This document shows positions 26,662 through 35,365 of a stretch of DNA of 64,000 bases, in pieces. The notes under the pieces are model-generated. The model searched no databases. It was not told where the DNA came from and saw nothing but the letters and a program-made list of their open reading frames with translations. Origin of the DNA: JAJZKE01 sp963762395 (GTDB lineage Bacteria > Patescibacteriota > Saccharimonadia > Saccharimonadales > UBA4665); the NCBI GenBank assembly GCA_963762395.1, contig CAVXKL010000001.1, positions 62,001-126,000 of the forward strand, given 5' to 3'. The position numbers were made by a program, and so were the translations under genes. Each line of letters begins with the position of its first letter. Positions within the stretch are counted from its first letter, which is position 1.

Positions 26662-26694
26662 AACAGCACCTTCTATTTAAGAGGTGCTGTTTTT
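26662..26694 (+). terminator. Intrinsic terminator after the small membrane protein
   Basis: AACAGCACCT pairs with AGGTGCTGTT around a 10-nt loop and runs into TTTTT. Confidence 0.85.
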
Positions 26695-26721
26695 AATTTA
26701 TCTGATTATATTGCTTATACT

Positions 26722-26752
26722 TTGGCTGGCCATCTTCTACGACGTTAGAAAT
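26722..26752 (+). repeat. Dispersed intergenic repeat, type A copy 4
   Basis: TTGGCTGG, 9 nt, ACGACGTTAGAA, just after the intrinsic terminator. Confidence 0.6.
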
Positions 26753-26769
26753 AACTTAATGGCTACAAG

Positions 26770-26988
26770 CTAGGCTGGCTCTAGCTGCATAATTCTTGAT
26801 TCGTGGTTTTTTGTGATTACTTTAACTATTTTCATATCTGATTTTATCTGGGCAATATCTTCTTTAAGCTTATGTACGTCCTTTTTGATATCTGGTATAT
26901 CTTCTACATATTCTCTAATAACCTTTAGCTCGTCAGCTAAGACTTCACCGAGTACCTGTTTTCGTTCATCATTATTTAATGATTGCAT
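26770..26988 (-). CDS. Small coiled-coil protein
   Basis: The 72-residue acidic/basic protein is almost entirely helical. From residue 20 a heptad pattern VREYVEDIPDIKKDVHKL (approximate) and DIAQIKSDMKIVK predicts a coiled coil. No catalytic or DNA-binding motif is visible. It may be a partner or regulator protein; the family is not recognised. Confidence 0.5.
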   Translation of the reverse strand: MQSLNNDERKQVLGEVLADELKVIREYVEDIPDIKKDVHKLKEDIAQIKSDMKIVKVITKNHESRIMQLEPA

Positions 26989-27086
26989 GGGACTTATATT
27001 TTATGCCCAACAAAATACCAATGCAATATATTATGAAATCCTTTTAATAAATTGGCAGACCAATATGGTCAATATTAAAACATTGC

Positions 27087-27704
27087 TTATTGCAACTGTG
27101 CAGCAATGACTTCCTGAAGAAGGCTATCATATAAATTTCTACCTTCTGTGAATACCGGGTCAACATCTTCATCGCATATATCATAATTTATTACTTCGTT
27201 TGCCATTTCACTGAGGCTCAGATCTTGGCTGTCAAGGAATAGCGCATCCGGACGGTCCATATAAAACATTATTACTTTGTCATAGAGCATTGAAACTTTT
27301 TCTGGGGTTAATCTACCACCTGGCTTATAGCCACGCTTTCTGGCCCGTTCTCCAACGACATGTTTAGGTGCAAGTAGGCAAATATCAAGCACTTCAGCTT
27401 TAAATTCATCTCCTAGACTCTCCCATGGCTCTACCCATTTGGTTTGATACTTAACACTGTCAACTATTACGTCTCTATCTTCGCTTAGTGCTACTCTAGC
27501 TAAACTTCTGCCAAAACGATTGGCTTCCCACATTCTTATTTCAGCTTCAGATCGTCCATTAGGATCGTCAAATAACATAGGAGCCATTATTTCTCGAAAG
27601 CTTCCAACTGGGATTAGCAAAGAATCGGGTGATCTTTCAGCAATCAAGCCCGAAACTGTACTTTTGCCAACACCACAAGGGCCATTCACCATAGTTAATC
27701 TCAT
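27087..27704 (-). CDS. P-loop kinase (AAA_33/zeta-like NTPase)
   Basis: The 205-residue protein starts with a P-loop (VNGPCGVGKSTVSGLIAE, residues 6-23). It has a VIVDSVKYQTKW Walker B-like strand and the Arg-rich lid GERARKRGYKPGGRLTPEKV. The layout is that of small kinases of the AAA_33, gluconate-kinase or cytidylate-kinase type. The substrate is unknown. No antitoxin-like neighbour supports a zeta-toxin role. It stands alone in the accessory zone. Confidence 0.65.
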   Translation of the reverse strand: MRLTMVNGPCGVGKSTVSGLIAERSPDSLLIPVGSFREIMAPMLFDDPNGRSEAEIRMWEANRFGRSLARVALSEDRDVIVDSVKYQTKWVEPWESLGDEFKAEVLDICLLAPKHVVGERARKRGYKPGGRLTPEKVSMLYDKVIMFYMDRPDALFLDSQDLSLSEMANEVINYDICDEDVDPVFTEGRNLYDSLLQEVIAAQLQ

Positions 27705-27744
27705 AGTGCATACAATAAAATATTAAAAGTATATAGTCAATATA

Positions 27745-27800
27745 CGAGCTGAGCATTCCAGTCTAGAACCTTTTCATACTACGTTCGTATTGATTCTGAG
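27745..27800 (+). repeat. Dispersed intergenic repeat, type B copy 1
   Basis: GAGCTGA, then GCATTCCAG, then TCTAGAACCTTTTCATAC and a GTTCG further on. Confidence 0.6.
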
Positions 27801-27888
27801 GCCTTAGACTATATTGAATTTATATTATGTGTGTTATTGGCAGACATATCTGATCTGAATCTCCAGCCATTATAAAAGTTGGCGCTGA

Positions 27889-28533
27889 TCAGAGGTAGAG
27901 CACGTTACCCAGTAAGCGAGTCCGGAAAGTATAGAATCTAAGCAATATTATAAATAGGTTAATTATTAGCAACCAACATACTAAAGATTTTCCTAAATCA
28001 TAAAGAGTAATTTTAACGCCGATTCCGGCGGTAACGCTATAGTCCAAATGGAACGCATAATGCACCAGTGGTATGGCTATGTAAATCAAACCGACTATCA
28101 ATATTCCAAATGTCAACCGCCAAATAGCATGGACAATCATGCTTCGTTGTCCGGGGTGTTCAATTAGCTTACCATCAGAAACCCGTACACTGGATTCAGT
28201 TTCATAGACATTTCTAAATAGTCGCCATACAAATTTCAGCAATTCGAAAATAAGACTGCCAGCTATTGCCCAGAAAACTATACTTTCGATAATACCAGCT
28301 GTACCGCTGTTAAAAAATGTTAATAGCGGCTGGACAACGTGGTTAGTGTAATAAGTTGCGAAGTACCCATTACTATAAGACAGCCAGATAGTACCAGTTC
28401 GCAAACTTATAAAGACTATATGGCCGATAACAATTATGCCCGATGCTACCAAGCTGAATAAGAAGCCTATCGATGATGGGGTGAGCGTATGCAAGACCAG
28501 TCTAGTAGTAGAATATCTCTGCGGCTTATCCAT
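27889..28533 (-). CDS. Multi-pass membrane protein of unknown function
   Basis: The 214-residue protein has four or five membrane helices (IGFLFSLVASGIIVIGHIVF; IESIVFWAIAGSLIFELL; ILIVGLIYIAIPLVHYAF; SLVCWLLIINLFIILL). A basic cytoplasmic loop around residues 100-130 lies between them. It is divergent from a secreted glycosidase, with a 22-bp perfect palindrome in the shared upstream region. No family recognised. Confidence 0.6.
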   Translation of the reverse strand: MDKPQRYSTTRLVLHTLTPSSIGFLFSLVASGIIVIGHIVFISLRTGTIWLSYSNGYFATYYTNHVVQPLLTFFNSGTAGIIESIVFWAIAGSLIFELLKFVWRLFRNVYETESSVRVSDGKLIEHPGQRSMIVHAIWRLTFGILIVGLIYIAIPLVHYAFHLDYSVTAGIGVKITLYDLGKSLVCWLLIINLFIILLRFYTFRTRLLGNVLYL

Positions 28534-28556
28534 GTTTTATCTTTTAGTTTGGTAAA

Positions 28557-28578
28557 TGAACAGTCTTAAGACTGTTCA
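28557..28578. promoter_or_regulatory. 22-bp perfect palindrome (operator candidate)
   Basis: The half-site TGAACAGTCTT is followed directly by its complement. It sits 24 bp upstream of the membrane-protein gene on one side and about 150 bp upstream of the glycosidase on the other. It has no T-run, so it is more like a dimeric repressor site than a terminator. Confidence 0.5.
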
Positions 28579-28725
28579 ATAATCTGTCAAAAATATTAAT
28601 AAATTCTTGCTTTATTACTATTTATGCTTATCATTATTATATAAGCATTTAGCATTAATAGAAAACGGAGCAGCAAAATAACAGAAACTGCAGAACCAAA
28701 GCCGATCGTAGTCGACGGTGATACA

Positions 28726-30744
28726 GTGTCTCAAACAAAATCAGAGAAACGTTTTAAGTATAAACTGCTAAGAAATAACAAATTTCAGGTGCTGCTAGTA
28801 GTCATTGTCTGTGCCATAATCGGCAGTACATTCTTACTGGTCAGAGCAGCCACTACTAGTTATAGCCTATGGAGCAATAGTGCTGTCCCCAAAACCATAA
28901 CCTCATCCACCAGTTCAAGTATTGAGCTGGGAGTTAAGTTTAAGAGCAGCAACTCCGGTTATATCACCGGCATTCGCTTCTATAAAGGTGCCCAGAATAC
29001 CGGCACCCATATCGGCAGCTTATGGACCAGTAGCGGTACACTGCTAGCCAGCGTGACCTTTACCAATGAAACGGCCAGCGGCTGGCAAACTGCCAACTTA
29101 GCCCAGCCGATTAACATTGCTGCCAATGTCATGTATGTCGTATCCTACTTAGCCCCCAAGGGACACTATTCCTATACTAACAATTATTTCAGTCATAACC
29201 GGTTTTATACCAGTGGGCCATTAACCGCCTATGCCAGCAATAATACTAATGGCGCCAATGGAGTCTATATTAACAGTGCTACCCCTGCTTTCCCAACTCA
29301 AGGCATGAGCGGCACTAACTTCTGGGTTGACTTGGTCTTTTCAACCCAGTTGGTATCAGCACCAGTAGCCCCAGCTCCACCGACAACTGTTACAGCCGTT
29401 CAAAGCGGCAGCAGCATAGTCATTAACTGGAATGCCGGCATCAGCTCCAACCCTATTGCCAGCTACAATGTCCTGCGTAATAGTACTCGAATAGCTAATG
29501 TTAGTAGTACGACCCTTACATACACCGATAGCAATATTACTACTGGGGATACTTATTCTTACCAGATTGAAACCGTTGACAATACCGGTGCCGTTTCAGC
29601 TGCCTCAGTTACTACAGCAGTTACATATAATGTGACGCCACCGCCAACCTGTCCGACTGGCGAAACCGGTACGCCACCTAATTGCGTAAAGCCTGCTCCG
29701 GCTGCCGTTAAATTACTCGGAATAAATGCCCATCTTAGTGATACTTATAACTCCCAAACAACTGAGACTGGCATTCTTAATCAACTTGGGGTTAACAGTG
29801 AACGGGGTGAGATAGACTTCAATGGCACATCATTCAGTGACCCTAGCGGAGACGGTACGATTGCCAATTGGATAGATACCACGACAACTGCTGGTATTTA
29901 TCCACTACCACTAATGAATCAATATGTTGAAATATCAAAGATGAATATTACTGGCTTTGCCAGCGCATTAACCACTTGGTGTCAAACTTATTGCGCCGGC
30001 GGCTCATTCTATGTCAATAACCCAGCCGCCAATGCAACCTACGCGCCGCAACTGCTGGAAATCTTAAACGAGCCTTACGGCAACTGGTGGGGCTATGGTA
30101 CTCCGACAGCCGCCGATATCGAAGCTTATGCTACACTGCTAAAAGACATTAGAACTGACCTTAACAATGCCGGCCTGAGTAACATTGGCATCACAGCTGG
30201 CGCCAATGAGAATTCAATTGGTACCGCCAATTGGGACACCGATTTATTGGCCGATGGCGGCTTTAGTGCTGTCCAGGGAGTTGTAGTTCATCCTTATAAT
30301 GATCTTGACTTAGCAAGTGTCTTATCAAGCGATACCGGCGGTACCAGTACTGTTGGCTGGGGTCAAGTCTACTATGTTCACGATCTGCTGGTTAACGCTG
30401 GGTTAAGTGCCAATGCCAACATCTATGCTACAGAGGTTGGCTGGTGCACCGACCAAGCAGCCGAACCGTCTGACTATACTGTCGGGGCGGATTGTCAAAC
30501 ACCTTATGTAACCGAAGCCCAAAAAGACTCTAATATTACTACAGTTATCAACCAGTTAGCTACAGTCTCTTGGGTTAAGGGTTTGTGGTATTACAACCTT
30601 TACCCGTATGAAGTTTCCGGCACCTGGACTAGTTTCGGCTTATATGAACCTGGCACCTGGAACGCCAACGGTTTATATGTCTCTGGAGCTGAGACACCAG
30701 CTTGGTCAGCTTTCCAGTCAGCAGCGAAATCTAACGGATTTTAG
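28726..30744 (+). CDS. Secreted glycosidase: DUF4082 + fibronectin III + clan GH-A domain
   Basis: The 672-residue protein has a signal anchor (FQVLLVVIVCAIIGSTFLLV, about residues 20-40). A DUF4082 domain follows (about 45-210; IELGVKFKSSNSGYITGIRFYKG, split: GVKFKSSNSGYITGIRFYKG). A fibronectin type III domain covers about 218-305. A TIM-barrel glycosidase starts at about 330, with acid/base Glu449 in EILNEPYG and nucleophile Glu570 in IYATEVGW, as in clan GH-A. The substrate is probably a beta-linked polysaccharide. GTG 28726 is taken as start. The frame stays open upstream past a GGAG at 28667, so a rare upstream start about 16 codons earlier cannot be excluded. Confidence 0.75.
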   Translation: MSQTKSEKRFKYKLLRNNKFQVLLVVIVCAIIGSTFLLVRAATTSYSLWSNSAVPKTITSSTSSSIELGVKFKSSNSGYITGIRFYKGAQNTGTHIGSLWTSSGTLLASVTFTNETASGWQTANLAQPINIAANVMYVVSYLAPKGHYSYTNNYFSHNRFYTSGPLTAYASNNTNGANGVYINSATPAFPTQGMSGTNFWVDLVFSTQLVSAPVAPAPPTTVTAVQSGSSIVINWNAGISSNPIASYNVLRNSTRIANVSSTTLTYTDSNITTGDTYSYQIETVDNTGAVSAASVTTAVTYNVTPPPTCPTGETGTPPNCVKPAPAAVKLLGINAHLSDTYNSQTTETGILNQLGVNSERGEIDFNGTSFSDPSGDGTIANWIDTTTTAGIYPLPLMNQYVEISKMNITGFASALTTWCQTYCAGGSFYVNNPAANATYAPQLLEILNEPYGNWWGYGTPTAADIEAYATLLKDIRTDLNNAGLSNIGITAGANENSIGTANWDTDLLADGGFSAVQGVVVHPYNDLDLASVLSSDTGGTSTVGWGQVYYVHDLLVNAGLSANANIYATEVGWCTDQAAEPSDYTVGADCQTPYVTEAQKDSNITTVINQLATVSWVKGLWYYNLYPYEVSGTWTSFGLYEPGTWNANGLYVSGAETPAWSAFQSAAKSNGF

Positions 30745-30805
30745 GTAGTTTGTTGGCGCTTATTTGATTGTATCTTATATTCATAGCGTCTTGAAAGCGA
30801 TTATT

Positions 30806-30838
30806 CTGGCTGATCTTGGTTAACGAAGTCAGAAGTTG
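30806..30838 (+). repeat. Dispersed intergenic repeat, type A copy 5
   Basis: CTGGCTGA, 9 nt ending GGTTA, ACGAAGTCAGAAG, downstream of the glycosidase. Confidence 0.65.
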
Positions 30839-30890
30839 GCTAGTAACTTACAACCCAAATAACTCAAAATATTTTGGTTAGTACAAGCAA

Positions 30891-31394
30891 TTAGTTTGTA
30901 TCGGATACTGAAGGAGCTTCGGCTGGTTTAGGCACGCATATAAGACCAATATGGTTGGTAAGTCCTCCAATTCGAGCTTCTGCTTGGTCGCCATAAACGG
31001 CAGTCCAAGTAATGCAAGTATAATTTGGCTCATCGGGAACCTTAACAACAAAACCTTCTGTTTCAGCTATTTCGGCATTTAAAGATCGCTCGCAGACGCT
31101 TAATCCATAAAGAGCATTAGCTAAAAACTTAGTTTTAGATTCGTGAAAATATGTCCTCAATACATTAGCCGCACCAGCCACACCTGCCTCAGGTAATGTT
31201 TTAAGCCGAGTATTTATGACACAGCTAAAAACCTCACCAGGCTGTGCTACTGGAGGCACAAGAGATGTTGGTGTGGGCCTAATAGTTGCTGGTGTACTTT
31301 CAGTACTTTGTTCAGAGCAGCCACCAAGAGCTCCTGCACCAAGTAGCACAACTAGGGCAATACCAACTGTTTTATTTCGTGATTTTTCAAACAT
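30891..31394 (-). CDS. Lipoprotein of unknown function
   Basis: The 167-residue protein has a type II signal peptide (VGIALVVLLGAGALGGC, lipobox LGGC with Cys near residue 26). A Pro/Thr/Ser linker follows (residues 27-52), then a compact domain with four Cys that may form disulfides (FSCVIN, SVCERS, TCITW, LICVP). It is predicted to sit on the outer face of the membrane. A dispersed-repeat copy lies upstream and another downstream. Confidence 0.65.
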   Translation of the reverse strand: MFEKSRNKTVGIALVVLLGAGALGGCSEQSTESTPATIRPTPTSLVPPVAQPGEVFSCVINTRLKTLPEAGVAGAANVLRTYFHESKTKFLANALYGLSVCERSLNAEIAETEGFVVKVPDEPNYTCITWTAVYGDQAEARIGGLTNHIGLICVPKPAEAPSVSDTN

Positions 31395-31438
31395 TTATAA
31401 TATATTTTATAACATGAAAATATCAAAACAGTCAAACC

Positions 31439-31501
31439 CTGGCTGAACATACCAGTCTAAAACCTTTTCTCTCTATGTTCGGACTAATCCTGAAAGCCTA
31501 A
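31439..31501 (+). repeat. Dispersed intergenic repeat, type B copy 2
   Basis: CTGGCTGA, ACATACCAG, TCTAAAACCTTTTCTCTC and GTTCGGACTAA further on. Confidence 0.65.
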
Positions 31502-31551
31502 ACTTTACGGTTCTTAATCATATACAAATAATTCGTTGTTATAATACCAAA

Positions 31552-31686
31552 ATGGTAATCAAGTGGGACTGTGGCAATTGTAATTATCAGTTTAATGAAT
31601 CTGTTAAACTGTTGCCCACAAAACCAAAAATATGCCCAAACTGCAGAAGAGAAATGATATATCCGCCATTGATACAAAAACTATAA
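31552..31686 (+). CDS. 44-aa zinc-ribbon protein
   Basis: A short frame encodes 44 residues with two Cys-x2-Cys knuckles, WDCGNCNYQF and KICPNCRRE, separated by 17 residues. This is a complete zinc ribbon of the kind found in small nucleic-acid- or protein-binding factors. The spacing is unlikely by chance. No family name can be given. Confidence 0.6.
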   Translation: MVIKWDCGNCNYQFNESVKLLPTKPKICPNCRREMIYPPLIQKL

Positions 31687-31744
31687 TAATTTCGTTCGAA
31701 TTCTAGATCCCCCATAAGAGCCTAGGCTAAATCTCAAATTCATG

Positions 31745-31776
31745 CTGACTGGCCATAATTAACGAAAATCGGACTA
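31745..31776 (+). repeat. Dispersed intergenic repeat, type A copy 6
   Basis: CTGACTGG, 9 nt ending ATTA, ACGAAAATCGGACTA. Confidence 0.6.
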
Positions 31777-31867
31777 TCTTTCTAAGCTATACATTTTTAT
31801 TAGCAGAGGCTGTCATCATCACTCAAGGAGGTGTATTGTTAAGTATATTAACGCTTAAGGTGAGGAA

Positions 31868-33817
31868 GTGATAAGGATAGATAGGAAACATCCAAATTTT
31901 CTAAGCTATATTCTAGCTTATCTAGTGGTCATATTGGCCATACCATTCATCATCGAAGCTAAGAATTCTCCGTCAATATTTGACTTTCACTTTAATGCCT
32001 ATGCTATTTTAACTGCCATTGGGATAGCATCTCTAGTAGTTACTGGCATTTATTTAGTTAGATACCAAACGACGCAGCAGGATAGTTTATGGCTAATAGT
32101 CGGTCTAGTGACGACGATCATTTTTGGTTTTGGCGAGCTTTTCCAGAGACTATCAGTTGAGCCCTCAGGAGCTCTTTTTTGGACACAGATAGGGAATCTG
32201 GCAGTACCCTTTTCGGCAACTGGTTTCTTTTTATTCGCCCTAAACTATACCAAACCGAAAGCTAAAAATACCTTCTTTGCAGCTATGTTATTAATGGGTG
32301 CCGCTCTTATCGCCTTTTTTGGGGTCAATGGTGGCATCTTTTATGAAACTCAAAGAATGGCTATTAAGCTTTACCCTTGGGGATATAACAACGATATTGG
32401 TCAAGGCTTTATTGCCTATGCTCTTTGGATATTCGGTCTATATCTAGGTGGAGTTGTTTTGTTCTTTAATTTGTGGCAGCATACTGGCAATAAACTGCTT
32501 AAACGTCAGTCCATGATCTTTGGGATAGCTGTAGCTATTCCGGTAGTTGGTGGAGTTATCTTTAATGCTCTCTTACCGGCATTCAACATTAATGTCATCC
32601 CTCCGCTGGCCATGCTGTTAATGAGTATCAATGGTGTCATGCTGGTTATTGGCGCAATCAAATACCGTGTATTTCAATTCACTCCAGCCATACTAAGCTC
32701 CAATATTCTATCTACCATGAACGAAACCGTTATCGTTACTAATAAAGAGCTGGAGATCGAATTCACCAATGTTGAAGCATCTGCCCTATTAAATAAAAAG
32801 CCAAAGGAAATTATCCATCAAAATATTGTTGGCTTCTTTGACGGTCAAATTAATATCAATGATTTTGCATCACGCTTACATAAGCCTGTTGGCAAAACAG
32901 AGATTCTTCCTATTGAAGATCTAAGTATCACCGTCGAAGGAATAAAAAAGTCTATTCAGATACTAGTTACAGAAGTTGAAGACAATAAAAGAGTTGAAGG
33001 ATATATCTTTGTATTATCTGACGTCACAAAATTAAAGAGGGCCTATGCTGATCTTGAGACTGCTAAAGCCGGTGTTGAACATACTGTTGAGGTCAGGACC
33101 AGAGAGTTGAGACAGGCGCAAGAGAAGTTACTAGAAGTTGACAAGATGAAAACGGAGTTTATAACTATTGCCTCCCATAACCTAAGAACTCCGCTAGTAA
33201 CCATTAGCGGTTATGCCGATATGTTAAGTGATATTAAACATGATAAGTCTGAGCAGGACATGATCGCCAGTCTTCAGGCTAGCTCTAAGCGTCTGACAAA
33301 GCTTATTAACGATATGCTGACTATCAGTACAATTGAAGCTGGTGAAATGAAGCTGGAACCTAAGCGCCTTAAGGTCTCGGGGCTATTAGCAGACCTAACT
33401 AGCGGATTACAGGAATCTTATAATGTCAATAACGATAAGTTTAGGGCCTCAGTAGATGTCGGAGATTCTGTGATTATGGCTAATCCTGAAAGATTGAAAG
33501 CTGCCCTAGATAATATCTTAGATAATGCTTTCAAGTTTACTAAGGATGGTGAAGTGGACTTAAGCGCCAAGATTGAAAAAAATAAACTAGTGATTATAAT
33601 CCAAGATAATGGTACCGGAATTAAAGAGGACGAGTTATATACTCTCTTCACTCCTTTCCATCGTGGTACTGATATCATTCATTATGACTATGAAGGTGAG
33701 GGCATAGGCTTACACTTGGCTAAAATAATAATTGAACAGCATGGGGGCAAGATAACCGTCAATAGCCAACTAAATGTCGGTACCGAGGTTACAGTATCTC
33801 TGCCATTAGTTAAGTAA
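31868..33817 (+). CDS. 7TM-PAS sensor histidine kinase (orphan)
   Basis: The 649-residue kinase starts at GTG. Seven membrane helices (residues 10-265) match the 7TM sensor module of histidine kinases. A PAS domain (about 275-385), a coiled-coil (390-425) and a HisKA helix with phospho-His437 (IASHNLRTPLVTISGYADML) follow. The HATPase has an N box (LKAALDNILDNAFKFT), G1 (QDNGTGIKEDE) and G2 (GEGIGLHLAKIIIEQHGG). No response regulator is adjacent, so its partner lies elsewhere. The ligand is unknown. A short frame with a strong AAGGAGGTG precedes it. Confidence 0.88.
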   Translation: MIRIDRKHPNFLSYILAYLVVILAIPFIIEAKNSPSIFDFHFNAYAILTAIGIASLVVTGIYLVRYQTTQQDSLWLIVGLVTTIIFGFGELFQRLSVEPSGALFWTQIGNLAVPFSATGFFLFALNYTKPKAKNTFFAAMLLMGAALIAFFGVNGGIFYETQRMAIKLYPWGYNNDIGQGFIAYALWIFGLYLGGVVLFFNLWQHTGNKLLKRQSMIFGIAVAIPVVGGVIFNALLPAFNINVIPPLAMLLMSINGVMLVIGAIKYRVFQFTPAILSSNILSTMNETVIVTNKELEIEFTNVEASALLNKKPKEIIHQNIVGFFDGQININDFASRLHKPVGKTEILPIEDLSITVEGIKKSIQILVTEVEDNKRVEGYIFVLSDVTKLKRAYADLETAKAGVEHTVEVRTRELRQAQEKLLEVDKMKTEFITIASHNLRTPLVTISGYADMLSDIKHDKSEQDMIASLQASSKRLTKLINDMLTISTIEAGEMKLEPKRLKVSGLLADLTSGLQESYNVNNDKFRASVDVGDSVIMANPERLKAALDNILDNAFKFTKDGEVDLSAKIEKNKLVIIIQDNGTGIKEDELYTLFTPFHRGTDIIHYDYEGEGIGLHLAKIIIEQHGGKITVNSQLNVGTEVTVSLPLVK

Positions 33818-33820
33818 TCG

Positions 33821-33850
33821 TTGGCTAAGCATTCCGGTTTAGGACGTAAC
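33821..33850 (+). repeat. Dispersed intergenic repeat, type B copy 3
   Basis: TTGGCTAA, GCATTCCGG, TTTAGGACGTAAC, just after the histidine kinase stop. Confidence 0.5.
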
Positions 33851-33880
33851 TTATTAATCTGACAAATTTTTGTTTAATTT

Positions 33881-34372
33881 CTACAACAAGCTTTCTTTGG
33901 TTCGTATAAAATGACAAGTATAGCCATTTGGATTTTTTTGTAGGTAGTCTTGGTGATAGGTTTCGGCAGGATAAAATTTTTTGAAATTTTCTAAAGTTGT
34001 AACGACTGGATTTTTATAAATACCTGATGCGTTAACTTTCTTTATCATTTCTTTCGCAATATTTAACTCTTCATCGTTTTGATAAAAGATAGCTGATCTA
34101 TATGATGCGCCCGTATCATTACCCTGTCTGTTTAGTGTTGTAGGATCATGTATTCTGAAGAAAAAATCTAATATCGAACTGTAATTTGTTTTCTTGGTAT
34201 CGTATGTTACTGCGAGTGCTTCTGCGTGACCGAGATGATCTTGGTAGTTCGGATTGTCGTTTATACCTCCCGTGTAACCAACTTCAGTATCCAACACACC
34301 AGGTTGCTCTCTAAATAATTCTTCAAGTCCCCAGAAACAACCGCCGGCTAGATAGACTGTTTTCTTCGACAC
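33881..34372 (-). CDS. msrA: Peptide methionine sulfoxide reductase A
   Basis: The 163-residue cytosolic enzyme reduces methionine-S-sulfoxide. The catalytic Cys is in AGGCFWGLEE (residues 10-19). EVGYTGG, HAEALAVTYD and the C-terminal AETYHQDYLQKNP are family hallmarks. No MsrB is fused or adjacent. Electrons probably come from the thioredoxin system represented at 57.4 kb. Confidence 0.95.
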   Translation of the reverse strand: MSKKTVYLAGGCFWGLEELFREQPGVLDTEVGYTGGINDNPNYQDHLGHAEALAVTYDTKKTNYSSILDFFFRIHDPTTLNRQGNDTGASYRSAIFYQNDEELNIAKEMIKKVNASGIYKNPVVTTLENFKKFYPAETYHQDYLQKNPNGYTCHFIRTKESLL

Positions 34373-34447
34373 TGATATAATCCTTACGTTTATTAAATTT
34401 TATCCTATTTAAAATATAATAGTAAATTTGTTTATTTTATTAAATAC

Positions 34448-34479
34448 TTGACTGGTTATAGTGAACGAAGTTAGAACTA
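34448..34479 (+). repeat. Dispersed intergenic repeat, type A copy 7
   Basis: TTGACTGG, 9 nt, ACGAAGTTAGAACTAA. Confidence 0.6.
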
Positions 34480-34612
34480 AACTTGGCATTCAGTTCTTTA
34501 TCTAGTCATTTGGTGGTCACATTAATGCTTGACGCTATCGGCATGACCTAAATATACACATTGACAGTGTGTACTAGCAATTAAGGGTGGGATATTTGTA
34601 TTATGGACTTAT

Positions 34613-35272
34613 ATGAGAAACAGTGAGAAGAAGTATGGATTGATCTCAATATCACTAGGTTTTATTTCAGGGTTATTATATGCTTTATGGTTTTTGGGTT
34701 ACTTTTTAAATAGATCAGCTATAGATAAGCTAGACGTTAGTTCTCTTCAGAACCAGGGCCAACCTTATAGCACATTATTTATCCTAGGAGACATACTGAC
34801 AGGTGCGATGGTCATTTTGATGGTCTTCTTTCTCATAAGGATGTTTATAAAGACAAAGATATGGTTTAGAAAAAGCTTTAGAGCGTGCTTGATAGGCCTA
34901 ATACTATTTAGCCTAATGACGGCAGCAAGTTGTGTGCTGCCTTCTTGTATGACTATTTCAAGAGTATGTTATGTAAATCTTAACCAACTTTTTGATTTAC
35001 ACGACGTTACTGGGGCGATAGCATCATTTGGCTTATTTTTAAGCCTGGTTAGCCTACTGGTCTTGGTCTATAAAAAAATATCGACTAGCCTTTTTGTCAC
35101 CTTACTCTGCCTACTACTAACTTGGTCAATTAGTGGTGTGCTATTTGTTGTTTTATCAATTAGTCTTCGCCATTCATCATTATTAACTCAGCAGCTATTC
35201 CTCGTGTTATCCAGTTTGTCACTACTAGCAATCCCATATTCCATAACACGAGAAGTTTTTGTAAATCGATAA
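34613..35272 (+). CDS. DUF998-like multi-pass membrane protein (paralogue of the one at 3320)
   Basis: The 219-residue protein has about six membrane helices. It shares GxPYxxLFILGDILTGAxxI, an SCVLPSC/ISGHC Cys pair region and a DLHDVTGAIASF motif with the gene at 3320, so the two are paralogues. It lies among accessory genes with dispersed-repeat copies on both sides (34448 and 35301), and may have arisen by duplication and transposition. No function assigned. Confidence 0.6.
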   Translation: MRNSEKKYGLISISLGFISGLLYALWFLGYFLNRSAIDKLDVSSLQNQGQPYSTLFILGDILTGAMVILMVFFLIRMFIKTKIWFRKSFRACLIGLILFSLMTAASCVLPSCMTISRVCYVNLNQLFDLHDVTGAIASFGLFLSLVSLLVLVYKKISTSLFVTLLCLLLTWSISGVLFVVLSISLRHSSLLTQQLFLVLSSLSLLAIPYSITREVFVNR

Positions 35273-35300
35273 CACACTTCATCTTATGAGTAAAACAAAC

Positions 35301-35335
35301 TTGGCTGAACCTACTGGTCAAGAACTTTTTACTTC
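35301..35335 (+). repeat. Dispersed intergenic repeat, type B copy 4
   Basis: TTGGCTGA, ACCTACTGG, TCAAGAACTTTTTACTTC, between the DUF998-like and GH16 genes. Confidence 0.55.
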
Positions 35336-35365
35336 ACTTTACCCGCTATCAAATAAGATACTACT

